This document shows, piece after piece, positions 7,815 to 16,864 of a DNA stretch of 64,000 nt (position 1 is the first letter of the stretch; the number at the start of each line of letters is the position of its first letter). The stretch is from Phytoactinopolyspora halotolerans. Its GTDB lineage: Bacteria; Actinomycetota; Actinomycetes; Jiangellales; Jiangellaceae. The notes under the pieces are model-generated. The model was given only the letters and a program-made list of their open reading frames with translations, made no database searches and was not told the DNA's origin. The DNA is taken from assembly GCF_010550675.1 (NCBI RefSeq), contig NZ_JAAGOA010000002.1, forward strand, positions 421,015 to 485,014, written 5' to 3'. The position numbers were made by a program, and so were the translations under genes.

Positions 7815-9032
7815 ATGACGACGAACGACGCGGCCGGACAACTCGTCGACTGGGACCTGGCGGCCAAGACGGCGACCCGGCTCGCTGGTTCGGGCCCGGT
7901 GGTCACCGAAGACGAGGCACATCAGACGGTCGCCGACCTGCGTGAGTTTGCCGCGGAGGCCGAGGGCCATGTACGGGCGGTGACCGGGCTGGACGGCTCG
8001 TCGGCGTCGGCGCCGCTGGCGGTGGTGGACCGCGAGGGCTGGATCAGGGCGAACACGGACAGCCTGCGCACCGTGGTCGCCCCTCTGATCGCCAAGGTGC
8101 AGAAGGCACGCGAAGGCAAGGAGGGCGGGCCGCTGGACTTCATCGGCCCGAAGGCGACCGGGCTGGAGACGGGCGTGTTCCTGGCGTTCATCGCCGGACG
8201 TGTGCTGGGCCAGTTCGACCCGTTCTGGGCAGGTGAGCCGGGTCAATCGGCGCAACCGGAGCCCGCCGGCGACGATGCCGACGTGTCGCCCGCCCGGGGT
8301 GCACGGGACGCGTCGCAGACCTCCGATGTGGGCCCGATTGTGGTCTCGGGTGCGGGCTCGGCGGTGGTCCCGTCGGCCCAGTCACTGGGGCGGCTGCTGC
8401 TGGTGGCCCCGAATATCGTGCACGTTGAGCGAGAGCTGCAGGTCGAGCCGCGCGATTTCCGGCTCTGGGTCTGCCTGCATGAGGAGACGCACCGCGTCCA
8501 GTTCACGGCGGTGCCGTGGCTGCGCGAGCACCTCCAGGACGAGATCCGGTCGTTCGTCTCGGCGTCGCAGCTGGACAGCAAGGCGCTGGTGGCCAACCTG
8601 CGCGAGGTGGTCGAGGCGCTCGTCCGTGCTGTCCGCGGTCAGCGGGACACCACGAGCCTGCTCGACCTGCTCCAGACACCGGAGCAGAAGGCCGTGGTGC
8701 AGCGGGTGACCGCCCTCATGTCTCTGCTCGAGGGTCATGCGGACGTGGTGATGGACCGGGTAGGGCCCGAGGTGGTGCCGAGCGTGGAGACGATCCGCCG
8801 ACGCTTCCAACGTCGCCGCAAGGGCAGCGGGGTCGATCGTGGTGTGCGCAAGGTGCTCGGCTTCGAGGCGAAGATGCGGCAGTACCGCGATGGCGCCAAG
8901 TTCGTCAATGCCGTGATCGACCGGGTCGGCATGGAAGGCTTCAACCGGATCTGGGAATCCCCGCAGACGCTGCCGTCGTCGGCGGAGATCGCCGACCCGG
9001 ATGCGTGGGTGAAGCGCGTACACGGAATGTGA
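7815..9032 (+). CDS. Zinc-dependent metalloprotease, DUF2342 family
   Basis: A 405-residue protein of the actinobacterial zincin family often labelled coenzyme F420 biosynthesis-associated. The zinc-binding HExxH is HEETH at residues 222-226, and a likely third ligand region is EGHADVVMD about 80 residues later. A Ser/Asp/Pro-rich, probably disordered insert spans about 142-185. No signal peptide is present, so it acts in the cytoplasm. It starts with no Shine-Dalgarno sequence, six bases after a TAGCGT hexamer, suggesting a leaderless transcript. It ends three bases before tilS. The substrate is unknown for this family. Confidence 0.88.
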   Translation: MTTNDAAGQLVDWDLAAKTATRLAGSGPVVTEDEAHQTVADLREFAAEAEGHVRAVTGLDGSSASAPLAVVDREGWIRANTDSLRTVVAPLIAKVQKAREGKEGGPLDFIGPKATGLETGVFLAFIAGRVLGQFDPFWAGEPGQSAQPEPAGDDADVSPARGARDASQTSDVGPIVVSGAGSAVVPSAQSLGRLLLVAPNIVHVERELQVEPRDFRLWVCLHEETHRVQFTAVPWLREHLQDEIRSFVSASQLDSKALVANLREVVEALVRAVRGQRDTTSLLDLLQTPEQKAVVQRVTALMSLLEGHADVVMDRVGPEVVPSVETIRRRFQRRRKGSGVDRGVRKVLGFEAKMRQYRDGAKFVNAVIDRVGMEGFNRIWESPQTLPSSAEIADPDAWVKRVHGM

Positions 9033-9035
9033 CAG

Positions 9036-10079
9036 GTGAGCGTGGTCGAGCACGGACACGCGGAGCCGGCGGCGCCATCCCGCAAGAGCTCGCCCGAGAT
9101 GCTCCAGGTGCGCCGCGCCGTGCGGGCCGAACTGGCCCACGTCGGCGACGGGTGTGTGCTGGTCGCATGTTCCGGTGGTGCGGACTCGTTGGCGCTGGCG
9201 GCCGCGCTGGCCGCGGAGGCACGCCGGGTCGGCGTCGCGGCGGGGGGTGTCACCGTGGACCACGGCCTGCAGCAGGATTCGGCGCGGCGGGCCCGCAACG
9301 TCGGCGCGACGCTGGTGGCGATGGGACTCGACCCGGTGGAATCGCTGCACGTCCGGATCGCACGCGGGCCGTCGGGGCCGGAGGGAGATGCCCGGCGGGC
9401 GAGGTACTCGGCGCTGCAGGCGGCGGCCGCGCGGCACCGCGCGGCGGCCGTGCTGCTCGGACACACGCTGGACGACCAGGCGGAGACCGTCTTGCTCGGA
9501 CTCGCACGGGGATCCGGGGCGCGGTCGCTCGCCGGGATGGCGCCGCGCACCGGTGTGTTCCGGCGGCCGCTGCTCCGGCTGAGTCGCCGTACTGTGCGCG
9601 CCGCGGTCCCGGACGGCGTCGAGCCCTGGGAAGATCCGCACAACGCCGACGCCGCTTATGCGCGTGCGCGGGTGCGGCACCGGGTTCTGCCGGCACTGGA
9701 GGCCGAGCTGGGGCCGGGCATGACGGAGGCGTTGGCGCGGACCGCGCACTTGTTGCGCGCGGATGCGGACGCGCTGGACACGCTGGCGCACGAGGCGAAG
9801 GAGGCGGCGACCGTCGGGCCCGCGGAGCACACCGCGACCGCCGGATCGGTCGGTTACGACGTCACCGCGTTGGCCTCGTCGCCGCGCGCCGTCCGGTGGC
9901 GGGTGCTGCGAGCGGCAGCACTCGAGGCGGGATGCGGCGGCAGCGATCTCACCGCCGCCCATGTCGAATCGATCGACGCGTTGATCAGTGAATGGCATGG
10001 TCAGAAGGGCGTCGATCTGCCGGGGGCGATCCGCGTCACGCGTTCGGGTGGTGCCCTGTGGTTCGGCCGGATGACGTGA
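9036..10079 (+). CDS. tilS: tRNA(Ile)-lysidine synthetase
   Basis: A 347-residue N-type ATP pyrophosphatase that adds lysine to the anticodon C34 of tRNA(Ile), allowing AUA decoding. The PP-loop is CSGGADSLALAAAL near residue 45, followed by VTVDHGLQ and LGHTLDDQAETVLLGLARGSG, all hallmark TilS blocks. The GTG start lies three bases after the metalloprotease stop. The length fits actinobacterial TilS, which lacks the larger C-terminal domains of the E. coli enzyme. Its pairing with hpt and ftsH downstream is conserved in many Gram-positive bacteria. Confidence 0.94.
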   Translation: MSVVEHGHAEPAAPSRKSSPEMLQVRRAVRAELAHVGDGCVLVACSGGADSLALAAALAAEARRVGVAAGGVTVDHGLQQDSARRARNVGATLVAMGLDPVESLHVRIARGPSGPEGDARRARYSALQAAAARHRAAAVLLGHTLDDQAETVLLGLARGSGARSLAGMAPRTGVFRRPLLRLSRRTVRAAVPDGVEPWEDPHNADAAYARARVRHRVLPALEAELGPGMTEALARTAHLLRADADALDTLAHEAKEAATVGPAEHTATAGSVGYDVTALASSPRAVRWRVLRAAALEAGCGGSDLTAAHVESIDALISEWHGQKGVDLPGAIRVTRSGGALWFGRMT

Positions 10080-10092
10080 GCGGCAGCGGCGT

Positions 10093-10662
10093 ATGGCAGG
10101 CTTTCGAAGCGTGGAACCGCAGCATATCGATGGCGACATCGAAAAGGTCCTGTTGACCGAGGACGACATCCAGAGCCGGCTGGCCGAGATGGCCGTGGAG
10201 ATCGAGCGCGACTATGCGGGCAAGGACGTGTTGCTCGTCGGCGTGCTCAAGGGCGCCATCATGGTGATGGCCGACCTCTCCCGGCACCTCTCCCGGCATG
10301 TGGAGATCGACTGGATGGACATCTCGTCGTACGGGTCGGGCACCCGATCCAGCGGCGTCGTCAGGATCATCAAGGATCTCGACACCGACATCACCGGGCG
10401 GCACGTGCTGGTTGTCGAGGACATCATCGACACCGGCTTGACTCTCTCGTGGCTGGTGTCCAATCTCCGATCGCGCGGGCCGGCCTCGGTCGAGATCTGC
10501 ACCATGCTCCGGAAACCGGAGGCCGCCAAGACCGCGGTCGACGTGCGGTATGTCGGCTTCGACATCCCCAGTTCATTCGTGGTCGGCTATGGCCTGGACT
10601 TCGCCGAGAAGTACCGGAACCTCCGAGTCGTGGCCACGCTGGCGCCCCACATGTACTCTTAG
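10093..10662 (+). CDS. hpt: Hypoxanthine (guanine) phosphoribosyltransferase
   Basis: A 189-residue purine salvage enzyme transferring phosphoribosyl from PRPP to hypoxanthine or guanine. LLVGVLKGAIMVMADL and the PRPP-binding signature VLVVEDIIDTGLTL are clear, as is FVVGYGLDFAEKYRN near the C-terminus. It begins 13 bases after tilS. The true start may be the GTG at 10111, which gives the more usual length ahead of GDIEKVLLTEDDIQ; neither start has a strong Shine-Dalgarno site. Confidence 0.94.
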   Translation: MAGFRSVEPQHIDGDIEKVLLTEDDIQSRLAEMAVEIERDYAGKDVLLVGVLKGAIMVMADLSRHLSRHVEIDWMDISSYGSGTRSSGVVRIIKDLDTDITGRHVLVVEDIIDTGLTLSWLVSNLRSRGPASVEICTMLRKPEAAKTAVDVRYVGFDIPSSFVVGYGLDFAEKYRNLRVVATLAPHMYS

Positions 10663-10800
10663 GCGACCACTGGCCGCCTGCGGGGACCCGGCGAATGGTC
10701 GCAGAAGGCGTGCGCAGGGTATCGTCGTAAAGATCAGACGTCTTGATTGAGCGCATGGTGAGACATCGTCGCGCCGGTCAAGATTGCCACCGACTCAGCA

Positions 10801-10822
10801 GGAGGAACGGGGTCTGGGCCCC
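10801..10822 (+). promoter_or_regulatory. Distant ribosome site plus hairpin before ftsH
   Basis: GGAGGA at 10801-10806 lies 21 bases before ATG 10828, too far for a normal Shine-Dalgarno site. Between them GGGG (10809-10812) can pair with CCCC (10819-10822), which would bring the site closer to the start. Confidence 0.4.
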
Positions 10823-10827
10823 GCATC

Positions 10828-12864
10828 ATGAACGCTAAGCGATTTGTCCGACCGGCGATCTGGTTCGCCATGTTCGTCCTCGTGGCGATCGTGTTGAACA
10901 GTTTCCTCTCCAGCGGCGACGGGCCGGAAGAGGTCGACACCGTGCGGGTGGTCGACGAGATCCAGGCGGGTAACGTCAAGTCTGCTGAGATCACCGGTGG
11001 CGATGTTCAGCGGATCGAGCTGACGCTGAACAACGACGAGGAGCTGTGGGCCTACTACGTCGAGGACCAGGGCCTGGACCTCGTCAATCAGCTGCAGCAG
11101 CAGCACGAGGATGGCACGCTGGCCGACGGGTACAACGTCGACATTCCGCAGTCCAACCCGTGGATGGCGATTCTCGGTACCGTCCTGCCGCTGTTGCTGC
11201 TGGTGGCGCTGATCATCTTCTTCCTCAGCCGCGTCCAGGGTGGCGGCGGCCGAGTCATGCAGTTCGGCAAGAACCGAGCCAAGCTGGCGTCGAAGGACGC
11301 GCCGAAAACCACGTTCGCCGACGTCGCCGGGGCGAACGAGGCGATTGAGGAGCTGCAGGAGATCAAGGAGTTCCTGCAGGAGCCGGCCAAGTTCCAGGCC
11401 GTCGGCGCGAAGATCCCGAAGGGTGTGCTGCTGTACGGCCCGCCCGGTACCGGTAAGACGTTGCTGGCCCGAGCGGTCGCAGGCGAGGCCGGCGTGCCGT
11501 TCTACTCGATCTCGGGTTCGGACTTCGTCGAGATGTTCGTCGGCGTGGGCGCGTCGCGGGTCCGTGACCTGTTCAAGGAAGCCAAGGAGAACGCGCCTGC
11601 CATCGTCTTCGTCGATGAGATCGACGCCGTCGGGCGGCACCGCGGCGCCGGCATGGGCGGCGGTCACGACGAGCGCGAGCAGACGCTGAACCAGCTGCTG
11701 GTCGAGATGGACGGCTTCGACATCAAGACCAATGTCATCCTGATCGCCGCGACGAACCGCCCAGACATCCTGGACCCTGCGCTGCTGCGTCCCGGTCGTT
11801 TCGACCGGCAGGTCACCATCGGCGCTCCCGACTTGGACGGGCGGCGGCGCATCCTCGAGGTGCACGCGAAGGGCAAGCCGTTGGCGCCGGACGTCGATTT
11901 GATGGCCGTGGCACGGCGGACTCCTGGTTTCAGCGGTGCCGACCTCGCCAACGTCCTCAACGAGGCCGCGCTGCTCACTGCGCGCGCCGATGCCAAGGTC
12001 ATTACGCCGAAGTTCATGGACGAGGCGATCGACCGGGTCATCGCCGGTCCGCAGAAGAATTCCCGCCTGATGAAGGACGAGGAGAAGCGGATCACGGCGT
12101 ATCACGAGGGCGGGCACGCGCTGGTGGCAGCCGCACTACACCACACCGACCCGGTGCACAAGGTGACGATCCTGCCACGCGGGGGTGCGCTCGGGTACAC
12201 GATGGTGCTCCCCGATGAGGACAAGTACTCCACCACGCGGAACGAGATACTTGATCAGCTCGCCTACATGATGGGTGGGCGGGCAGCGGAGGAGCTCGTC
12301 TTCCATGACCCCACGACGGGGGCGGCCAACGACATCGACAAGGCCACGACCCTGGCCCGTCGCATGGTCACTCAGTACGGCATGACCGAGCGGCTCGGTG
12401 CGATCAAGTTCGGCTCCGACAGCGCCGAACCATTCCTCGGCAAGGAGATGGGCCACCAGCGGGACTACTCCGAGGAGATCGCCGGTCAGGTCGACGAGGA
12501 GGTCCGCAAGCTCATCGAGAACGCGCACCAAGAGGCGTACGACATCCTCGTGGAGAACCGCGACATCCTCGACAGCCTGGTGATCGCGCTCCTCGAGCGG
12601 GAGACCCTGAACAAGGAAGAAGTGGCGGAGGTCTTCGAGTCGGTGCGCAAGCTGGAGCGGCGCCCCGCGTGGACCGGCTCGCCCACGCGCAAGCCGTCCG
12701 AGCTCGGCCCGGTCGACATCCCGGTCAAGGTCTCGACCAACGGTTCGGAGTCCGACCACGAGGAGGGCACCACGGTGTCCCCCGATGAGCACCAGCCGAT
12801 CGCCGGCGAGCACGTTCAGCCGGGTCACCAGGCGGGCCCGACGAACCAGATGCCGGGGAGCTAG
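10828..12864 (+). CDS. ftsH: ATP-dependent zinc metalloprotease FtsH
   Basis: A 678-residue membrane-anchored AAA+ protease that degrades misfolded membrane and some cytosolic proteins. It has two transmembrane segments (about 10-28 and 112-134) flanking a short external domain, then an AAA module with Walker A GPPGTGKT (204-211), Walker [12 protein letters not shown], and the second-region-of-homology stretch [19 protein letters not shown]. The protease zinc motif is HEGGH at 426-430. The C-terminal tail after about 610 is long, hydrophilic and variable. No upstream in-frame start exists near the ribosome site, so the 21-base spacing with an intervening hairpin is odd. Confidence 0.96.
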   Translation: MNAKRFVRPAIWFAMFVLVAIVLNSFLSSGDGPEEVDTVRVVDEIQAGNVKSAEITGGDVQRIELTLNNDEELWAYYVEDQGLDLVNQLQQQHEDGTLADGYNVDIPQSNPWMAILGTVLPLLLLVALIIFFLSRVQGGGGRVMQFGKNRAKLASKDAPKTTFADVAGANEAIEELQEIKEFLQEPAKFQAVGAKIPKGVLLYGPPGTGKTLLARAVAGEAGVPFYSISGSDFVEMFVGVGASRVRDLFKEAKENAPAIVFVDEIDAVGRHRGAGMGGGHDEREQTLNQLLVEMDGFDIKTNVILIAATNRPDILDPALLRPGRFDRQVTIGAPDLDGRRRILEVHAKGKPLAPDVDLMAVARRTPGFSGADLANVLNEAALLTARADAKVITPKFMDEAIDRVIAGPQKNSRLMKDEEKRITAYHEGGHALVAAALHHTDPVHKVTILPRGGALGYTMVLPDEDKYSTTRNEILDQLAYMMGGRAAEELVFHDPTTGAANDIDKATTLARRMVTQYGMTERLGAIKFGSDSAEPFLGKEMGHQRDYSEEIAGQVDEEVRKLIENAHQEAYDILVENRDILDSLVIALLERETLNKEEVAEVFESVRKLERRPAWTGSPTRKPSELGPVDIPVKVSTNGSESDHEEGTTVSPDEHQPIAGEHVQPGHQAGPTNQMPGS

Positions 12865-12867
12865 GAG

Positions 12868-13473
12868 TTGACCGAACCCCCGGTGACGCCGGCGCGGCCG
12901 GCGGGAGGCGTCTTCGACCAGGAGAGAGTCGAGGCCGCGATCCGAGAGTTGCTGGCCGCGATCGGTGAGGACCCCGAGCGTGATGGGCTGCTCGACACCC
13001 CTGCTCGTGTGGCACGCGCGTACGCCGAGATGTTCCGGGGCCTGCAACAGGATCCGGCGGAAGCGCTGACCACCACGTTCGAGCTCGGGCACGACGAGAT
13101 GATCCTGATCAAGGACATCGAGCTGGCGTCGATGTGCGAGCATCACCTGGTGCCGTTCTACGGCTACGCCCACATCGGCTACATCCCGGGCTCGGACGGC
13201 CGGATAGCCGGGCTGTCCAAGCTCGCCCGGCTGGTGGATGTATTCGCCAAGCGGCCGCAGGTCCAGGAGCGCTTGACCACGCAGATCGCCGACTCGATGG
13301 TGGAGCTGCTGAAACCGGGCGGGGTGATCGTCGTCGTCGAGGCCGAGCACCTCTGCATGACGATGCGCGGCGTGCGCAAACCCGGGGCGAAGACACTGAC
13401 CAGCGCCGTCCGAGGCCAACTTCGCAACTCCGCGACCCGCTCCGAAGCCATGAGCCTCATCATCGGCCGCTGA
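12868..13473 (+). CDS. folE: GTP cyclohydrolase I
   Basis: A 201-residue enzyme converting GTP to dihydroneopterin triphosphate, the first step of folate synthesis. The zinc ligands are visible in [10 protein letters not shown] and HLCMTMRG, and [20 protein letters not shown] is the conserved substrate-site block. It begins at TTG 12868, three bases after the ftsH stop, with GGGAG at a suitable distance. In many actinobacteria folP, folB and folK follow folE; here a long inverted repeat and the convergent purB follow instead. Confidence 0.95.
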   Translation: MTEPPVTPARPAGGVFDQERVEAAIRELLAAIGEDPERDGLLDTPARVARAYAEMFRGLQQDPAEALTTTFELGHDEMILIKDIELASMCEHHLVPFYGYAHIGYIPGSDGRIAGLSKLARLVDVFAKRPQVQERLTTQIADSMVELLKPGGVIVVVEAEHLCMTMRGVRKPGAKTLTSAVRGQLRNSATRSEAMSLIIGR

Positions 13474-13567
13474 CCTAAATGATCATGTGAAGTGGGTTTT
13501 CTCCAGCACTACCATGCCTGCAGACATGGTACGGCACGAGAAAACCCACTTCACATGATCATTTAGG
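13474..13567. repeat. 30-base perfect inverted repeat between folE and purB
   Basis: The arms at 13474-13503 and 13538-13567 are exact reverse complements over 30 bases. They are AT-richer than the surroundings (core GATCATGTGAAGTGGG). The 34-base loop contains a second hairpin, TACCATG/CATGGTA. The element starts one base after the folE stop codon and ends seven bases before the purB stop. It could act as a bidirectional terminator, but its length and composition also suit a small mobile palindromic repeat. Confidence 0.9.
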
Positions 13568-13573
13568 CGAGGG

Positions 13574-15025
13574 CTAGAGGATGGGGGAGGGGGTGTAGGC
13601 GGCGGCGTCGGGGTGGGAGGCGGCGACCTCCTCGACGCGGTGGATGACCTCGGCGATCTGCGTGGTGGCGGCGCCGGTGAACTCGATCGGTGAGCGGACC
13701 AATGTGTCGAGATCGCCCTTGGTCAGACCGAGGCGGTCGTCGGCGGCCAGCCGGTCGAGGAGGTCGTTGCGGTCAGCGCCGCGTTCGCGCATGTCCAGAG
13801 CGACGTCGACCGCGTGCTTCTTGATCACTTCGTGCGCCGTCTCACGGCCGACCCCCGCCTTGACCGCCGCCATGAGAACAGCTGTGGTCGCGAGGAAGGG
13901 AAGATAGCGGTCCAGCTCACGGCCGATGACGGCTGGGTAGGCACCGAACTCGTCGAGCACGGTGAGGAAGGTCTCGAACAGGCCGTCGACGGCGAAGAAA
14001 CCGTCCGGGAGCGCGACCCGCCGGACCACCGAGCAGAAGACGTCGCCCTCGTTCCACTGCGCTCCGGCCAGCTCTCCGGCCATCGACGCATAGCCGCGGA
14101 GCACGACGGTGAGCCCGTTGACGCGTTCGCAGGAACGGGTGTTCATCTTGTGCGGCATCGCGCTGGAGCCGACCTGGCCGGCACGGAAGCCTTCGGTGAC
14201 CAACTCTTGACCGGCCATCAGGCGGATGGTCGTCGCCAGGCTCGACGGCCCTGCGGCAGCCTGGACCAGGGCCGAGAGGACGTCATGGTCGAGGGAGCGC
14301 GGATAGACCTGCCCGACGCTGGTGAGCACGCGCGAGCAGCCGAGATGGCCGGCGACACGGCGCTCCAACTCGGCCAGTTTCGCCGGATCGCCGCCGAGCA
14401 GGTCGAGCATGTCCTGCGCGGTGCCGACCGGGCCCTTGATGCCGCGGAGCGGATAGCGATCGATCAGGTCGCTGAGCCGCTCATACGCGATGAGCAGCTC
14501 GTCGGCGGCGGACGCGAACCGTTTTCCCAGAGTGGTCGCCTGCGCGGCGACGTTGTGGCTGCGCCCGGCCATCACCAGGCTGGAGTGTTCGCCGGCTCGG
14601 GCGGCCAGCCGCACCAGCGCCGCGACGACGCTGTCTCGCACGTGCTCCAGCGAGCGTCGCACCTGCAGCTGCTCCACGTTCTCGGTCAGGTCACGACTGG
14701 TCATGCCCTTGTGGATGTGCTCATGGCCGGCCAGCGAGTTGAACTCCTCGATGCGGGCCTTGACGTCGTGCCGGGTGATGCGCTCGCGCGCCGCGATGCT
14801 GTCCAGATCGACGTCGTCGACGACGGCCTCGTAGTCCTCGACGACGCCGTCCGGCACACTCACCCCGAGCTCGCGCTGGGCGCGGAGCACGGCAAGCCAG
14901 AGCTGGCGCTCCAGCACGATCTTGTGCTCGGCGGACCACAGGCGGGCAAGCTCCGGGGACGCGTAGCGGCTGGCGAGGACGTCGCGGACGAGTGGTTTCT
15001 CCGCAGCGGGCTGGTTCTCTGGCAC
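13574..15025 (-). CDS. purB: Adenylosuccinate lyase
   Basis: A 483-residue fumarase/aspartase-superfamily enzyme acting twice in purine synthesis, on SAICAR and on adenylosuccinate. The lyase signature is SSAMPHKMN, and the substrate-binding block HIHKGMTSRDLTENVEQLQ is present. GTG 15025 was chosen because a TAGGTT hexamer lies exactly seven bases upstream with no Shine-Dalgarno site, as for purC, purF and purM here; frames further upstream show no family similarity. It is convergent with folE. Confidence 0.93.
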   Translation of the reverse strand: MPENQPAAEKPLVRDVLASRYASPELARLWSAEHKIVLERQLWLAVLRAQRELGVSVPDGVVEDYEAVVDDVDLDSIAARERITRHDVKARIEEFNSLAGHEHIHKGMTSRDLTENVEQLQVRRSLEHVRDSVVAALVRLAARAGEHSSLVMAGRSHNVAAQATTLGKRFASAADELLIAYERLSDLIDRYPLRGIKGPVGTAQDMLDLLGGDPAKLAELERRVAGHLGCSRVLTSVGQVYPRSLDHDVLSALVQAAAGPSSLATTIRLMAGQELVTEGFRAGQVGSSAMPHKMNTRSCERVNGLTVVLRGYASMAGELAGAQWNEGDVFCSVVRRVALPDGFFAVDGLFETFLTVLDEFGAYPAVIGRELDRYLPFLATTAVLMAAVKAGVGRETAHEVIKKHAVDVALDMRERGADRNDLLDRLAADDRLGLTKGDLDTLVRSPIEFTGAATTQIAEVIHRVEEVAASHPDAAAYTPSPIL

Positions 15026-15032
15026 GGTTGCC

Positions 15033-15038
15033 AACCTA
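15033..15038 (-). promoter_or_regulatory. Candidate leaderless -10 of purB (TAGGTT)
   Basis: Reading on the reverse strand, TAGGTT is followed by seven bases and GTG 15025. Confidence 0.45.
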
Positions 15039-15276
15039 CACAGCCGCGCTCTGGTCCACACAGCCTGCCCGGGGTGCGACGTTATTCCCGGTTCAGCTGA
15101 GAGGGAAGAACGTATACGGCGGCTCGGCGCGTGGGTATCGTCTGCTCGCGGAAGGTGGAACCGCTAACCCGTCCTGAACTTGCGAACGTGGGTTCGGCCG
15201 CGCAACCCGGCCGGCCGGCCGGACGCGCCCGTGTGACGCCCGGCCGTGTGTGATGAGAATCGAAAAGAGGGCAACG

Positions 15277-16074
15277 ATGAACCGTGCCGTCCGCATCGGT
15301 GTGCAGATCCAGCCTCAGCATGCCGACTACAAGCAGATCCGTCAGGCCGTGGCGGACGCGGAGGAGACCGGCGTCGACATCATCTTCAACTGGGATCATT
15401 TCTTTCCGCTCAGCGGCGACGCCGACGGCAAGCACTTCGAGTGCTGGACCATGCTCGGGGCATGGGCGGAGGCGACGTCCCGTGTGGAGATCGGCGCGCT
15501 GGTGAGCTGTAACAGCTATCGCAACCCTGACCTGCTCGCCGACATGGCACGCACCGTCGATCACATCAGCGGTGGCCGGCTGATACTCGGCATCGGTGGC
15601 GGCTGGTTCCAGCGTGACTACGACGAGTACGGCTACGAGTTCGGCACACCTGGCACCCGCCTGGCCGACCTGGCACAGGCGCTGCCCCGGATCCGTGCGC
15701 GCTGGGAGAAGCTGAACCCGCAGCCGCTACGGGACATTCCGATCCTGATCGGCGGCGGTGGCGAGAAGAAGACGTTGCGCCTGGTGGCCGAGCACGCGAA
15801 CATCTGGCACAGCTTCTCGGACGCGGCGACACTCGCACGCAAGAGCGCCATCCTGGCTGATCACTGCGCCGACGTGGGGACAGATCCTGCCCACATCGAG
15901 CGGTCGACGGGCGTCCGTGCGCTGCAGGGCAGCTCTCCCGACGACGTGGTCGGCGACGTGCTGGACGCGGGGGCCACGATGTTCACCATCGGGGTCTCCG
16001 GTCCGTCGTACGACCTCGGGCCGGTCCGGGAGTGGGTGGCCTGGCGCGACGAGTACAACGCGCGTCAAGGCTAG
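15277..16074 (+). CDS. LLM-class F420-dependent oxidoreductase
   Basis: A 265-residue luciferase-like monooxygenase-fold protein. IGVQIQPQHADYKQIRQAV at the N-terminus, FNWDHFFPL, and GRLILGIGGGWFQRDYDEYGYEFG are typical of the TIGR03560-like F420-using group, in which F420 replaces FMN. ATG 15277 follows AAGAGGG. The substrate is unknown. It stands alone on the forward strand, convergent with the amino-acid ABC genes, so no operon partner informs its role. Confidence 0.87.
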   Translation: MNRAVRIGVQIQPQHADYKQIRQAVADAEETGVDIIFNWDHFFPLSGDADGKHFECWTMLGAWAEATSRVEIGALVSCNSYRNPDLLADMARTVDHISGGRLILGIGGGWFQRDYDEYGYEFGTPGTRLADLAQALPRIRARWEKLNPQPLRDIPILIGGGGEKKTLRLVAEHANIWHSFSDAATLARKSAILADHCADVGTDPAHIERSTGVRALQGSSPDDVVGDVLDAGATMFTIGVSGPSYDLGPVREWVAWRDEYNARQG

Positions 16075-16108
16075 GTGACGCCGACCGTCCTCGCTACAAC
16101 CCTCCCGG

Positions 16109-16864
16109 CTACAACCGTCCCGCGTCGATGATGCGGGCGAGGAACTGCCGGGTCCGTGGCTCGACGGGGTCGCCCAGCACTTGCTCGGGCGGCCCCTGTT
16201 CCAAGACGACTCCCTGGTCGAGGAAGCAGACGTGGTCCGCGACCTGCCGGGCGAAGCCCATCTCGTGCGTGGCCATCAGGATGGTCATGCCCTGCTCGGC
16301 CAGCTCGCGCACCAGCCGCAGCACGTCGCCGACCAACTCCGGGTCGAGCGCGCTGGTGATCTCGTCCAGCAGGAGCAGCCGCGGATCGGTCGCAAGGGCG
16401 CGCACGATCGCGACCCGCTGCTGCTGACCCCCGGACAGACGGTCGGGGTACTCGTCGGCCTTGTCCTCCAACCCCACCCGCGCGAGCAGCTCCCGCGCAC
16501 GCTCGACCGCCGCGGCGCGCGGAACGCCGTGCACGACCCGCGGCGCGAGCGTGATGTTGTCCTGCACGTTCATGTGCGGGAAAAGGTTGTAAGCCTGGAA
16601 CACCACTCCGATGCGGCGGCGTACGTGGTCAGGATCGACTCGCGGATCGGTGATGTCGCGGCCGTCGAGGGCGATCACGCCGTCGTCGATGACTTCGAGC
16701 AGGTTGACACAACGCATGAGGGTCGACTTGCCGGATCCGGAGGATCCGATGACGGTCACCACCTGATGCTCGGCGACATCGAGACTGATGCCCCGGAGCA
16801 CTTGGTGCTCGCCAAAGAACTTCACCACGTTGTCCACCGACAGCACCGGAGCGGCCCCGCTCAT
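16109..16864 (-). CDS. Polar amino-acid ABC transporter, ATP-binding subunit
   Basis: A 251-residue cytoplasmic ATPase driving import. Walker A is GSSGSGKST, the Q-loop region VFQAYNLFPHMNV, the signature LSGGQQQR, Walker B LLLLDEITSALD and the H-loop MATHEMGFA. These sequences match the GlnQ/HisP family for polar amino acids. Its ATG start overlaps the permease stop by four bases, so it is the last gene of a three-gene operon read from the substrate-binding protein. Confidence 0.93.
   Translation of the reverse strand: MSGAAPVLSVDNVVKFFGEHQVLRGISLDVAEHQVVTVIGSSGSGKSTLMRCVNLLEVIDDGVIALDGRDITDPRVDPDHVRRRIGVVFQAYNLFPHMNVQDNITLAPRVVHGVPRAAAVERARELLARVGLEDKADEYPDRLSGGQQQRVAIVRALATDPRLLLLDEITSALDPELVGDVLRLVRELAEQGMTILMATHEMGFARQVADHVCFLDQGVVLEQGPPEQVLGDPVEPRTRQFLARIIDAGRL

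Noticed and set aside
6107..7906. A 599-codon antisense frame over dacB
   Set aside because: Opposite-strand artefact of high GC; dacB has all catalytic motifs on the other strand.
8382..10169. A 595-codon reverse frame across the metalloprotease, tilS and hpt
   Set aside because: It spans three convincing forward genes and has no recognisable domain.
15180..15250. GGCCGGCC-rich stretch before the LLM oxidoreductase as a regulatory element
   Set aside because: Simple GC-rich sequence with many possible pairings and no clear single structure.
16075..16108. Direct repeat GCTACAACC-N-TCCCG between the LLM gene and the ABC ATPase
   Set aside because: Two 14-base near-copies partly inside the ATPase C-terminal codons; no hairpin or known role.
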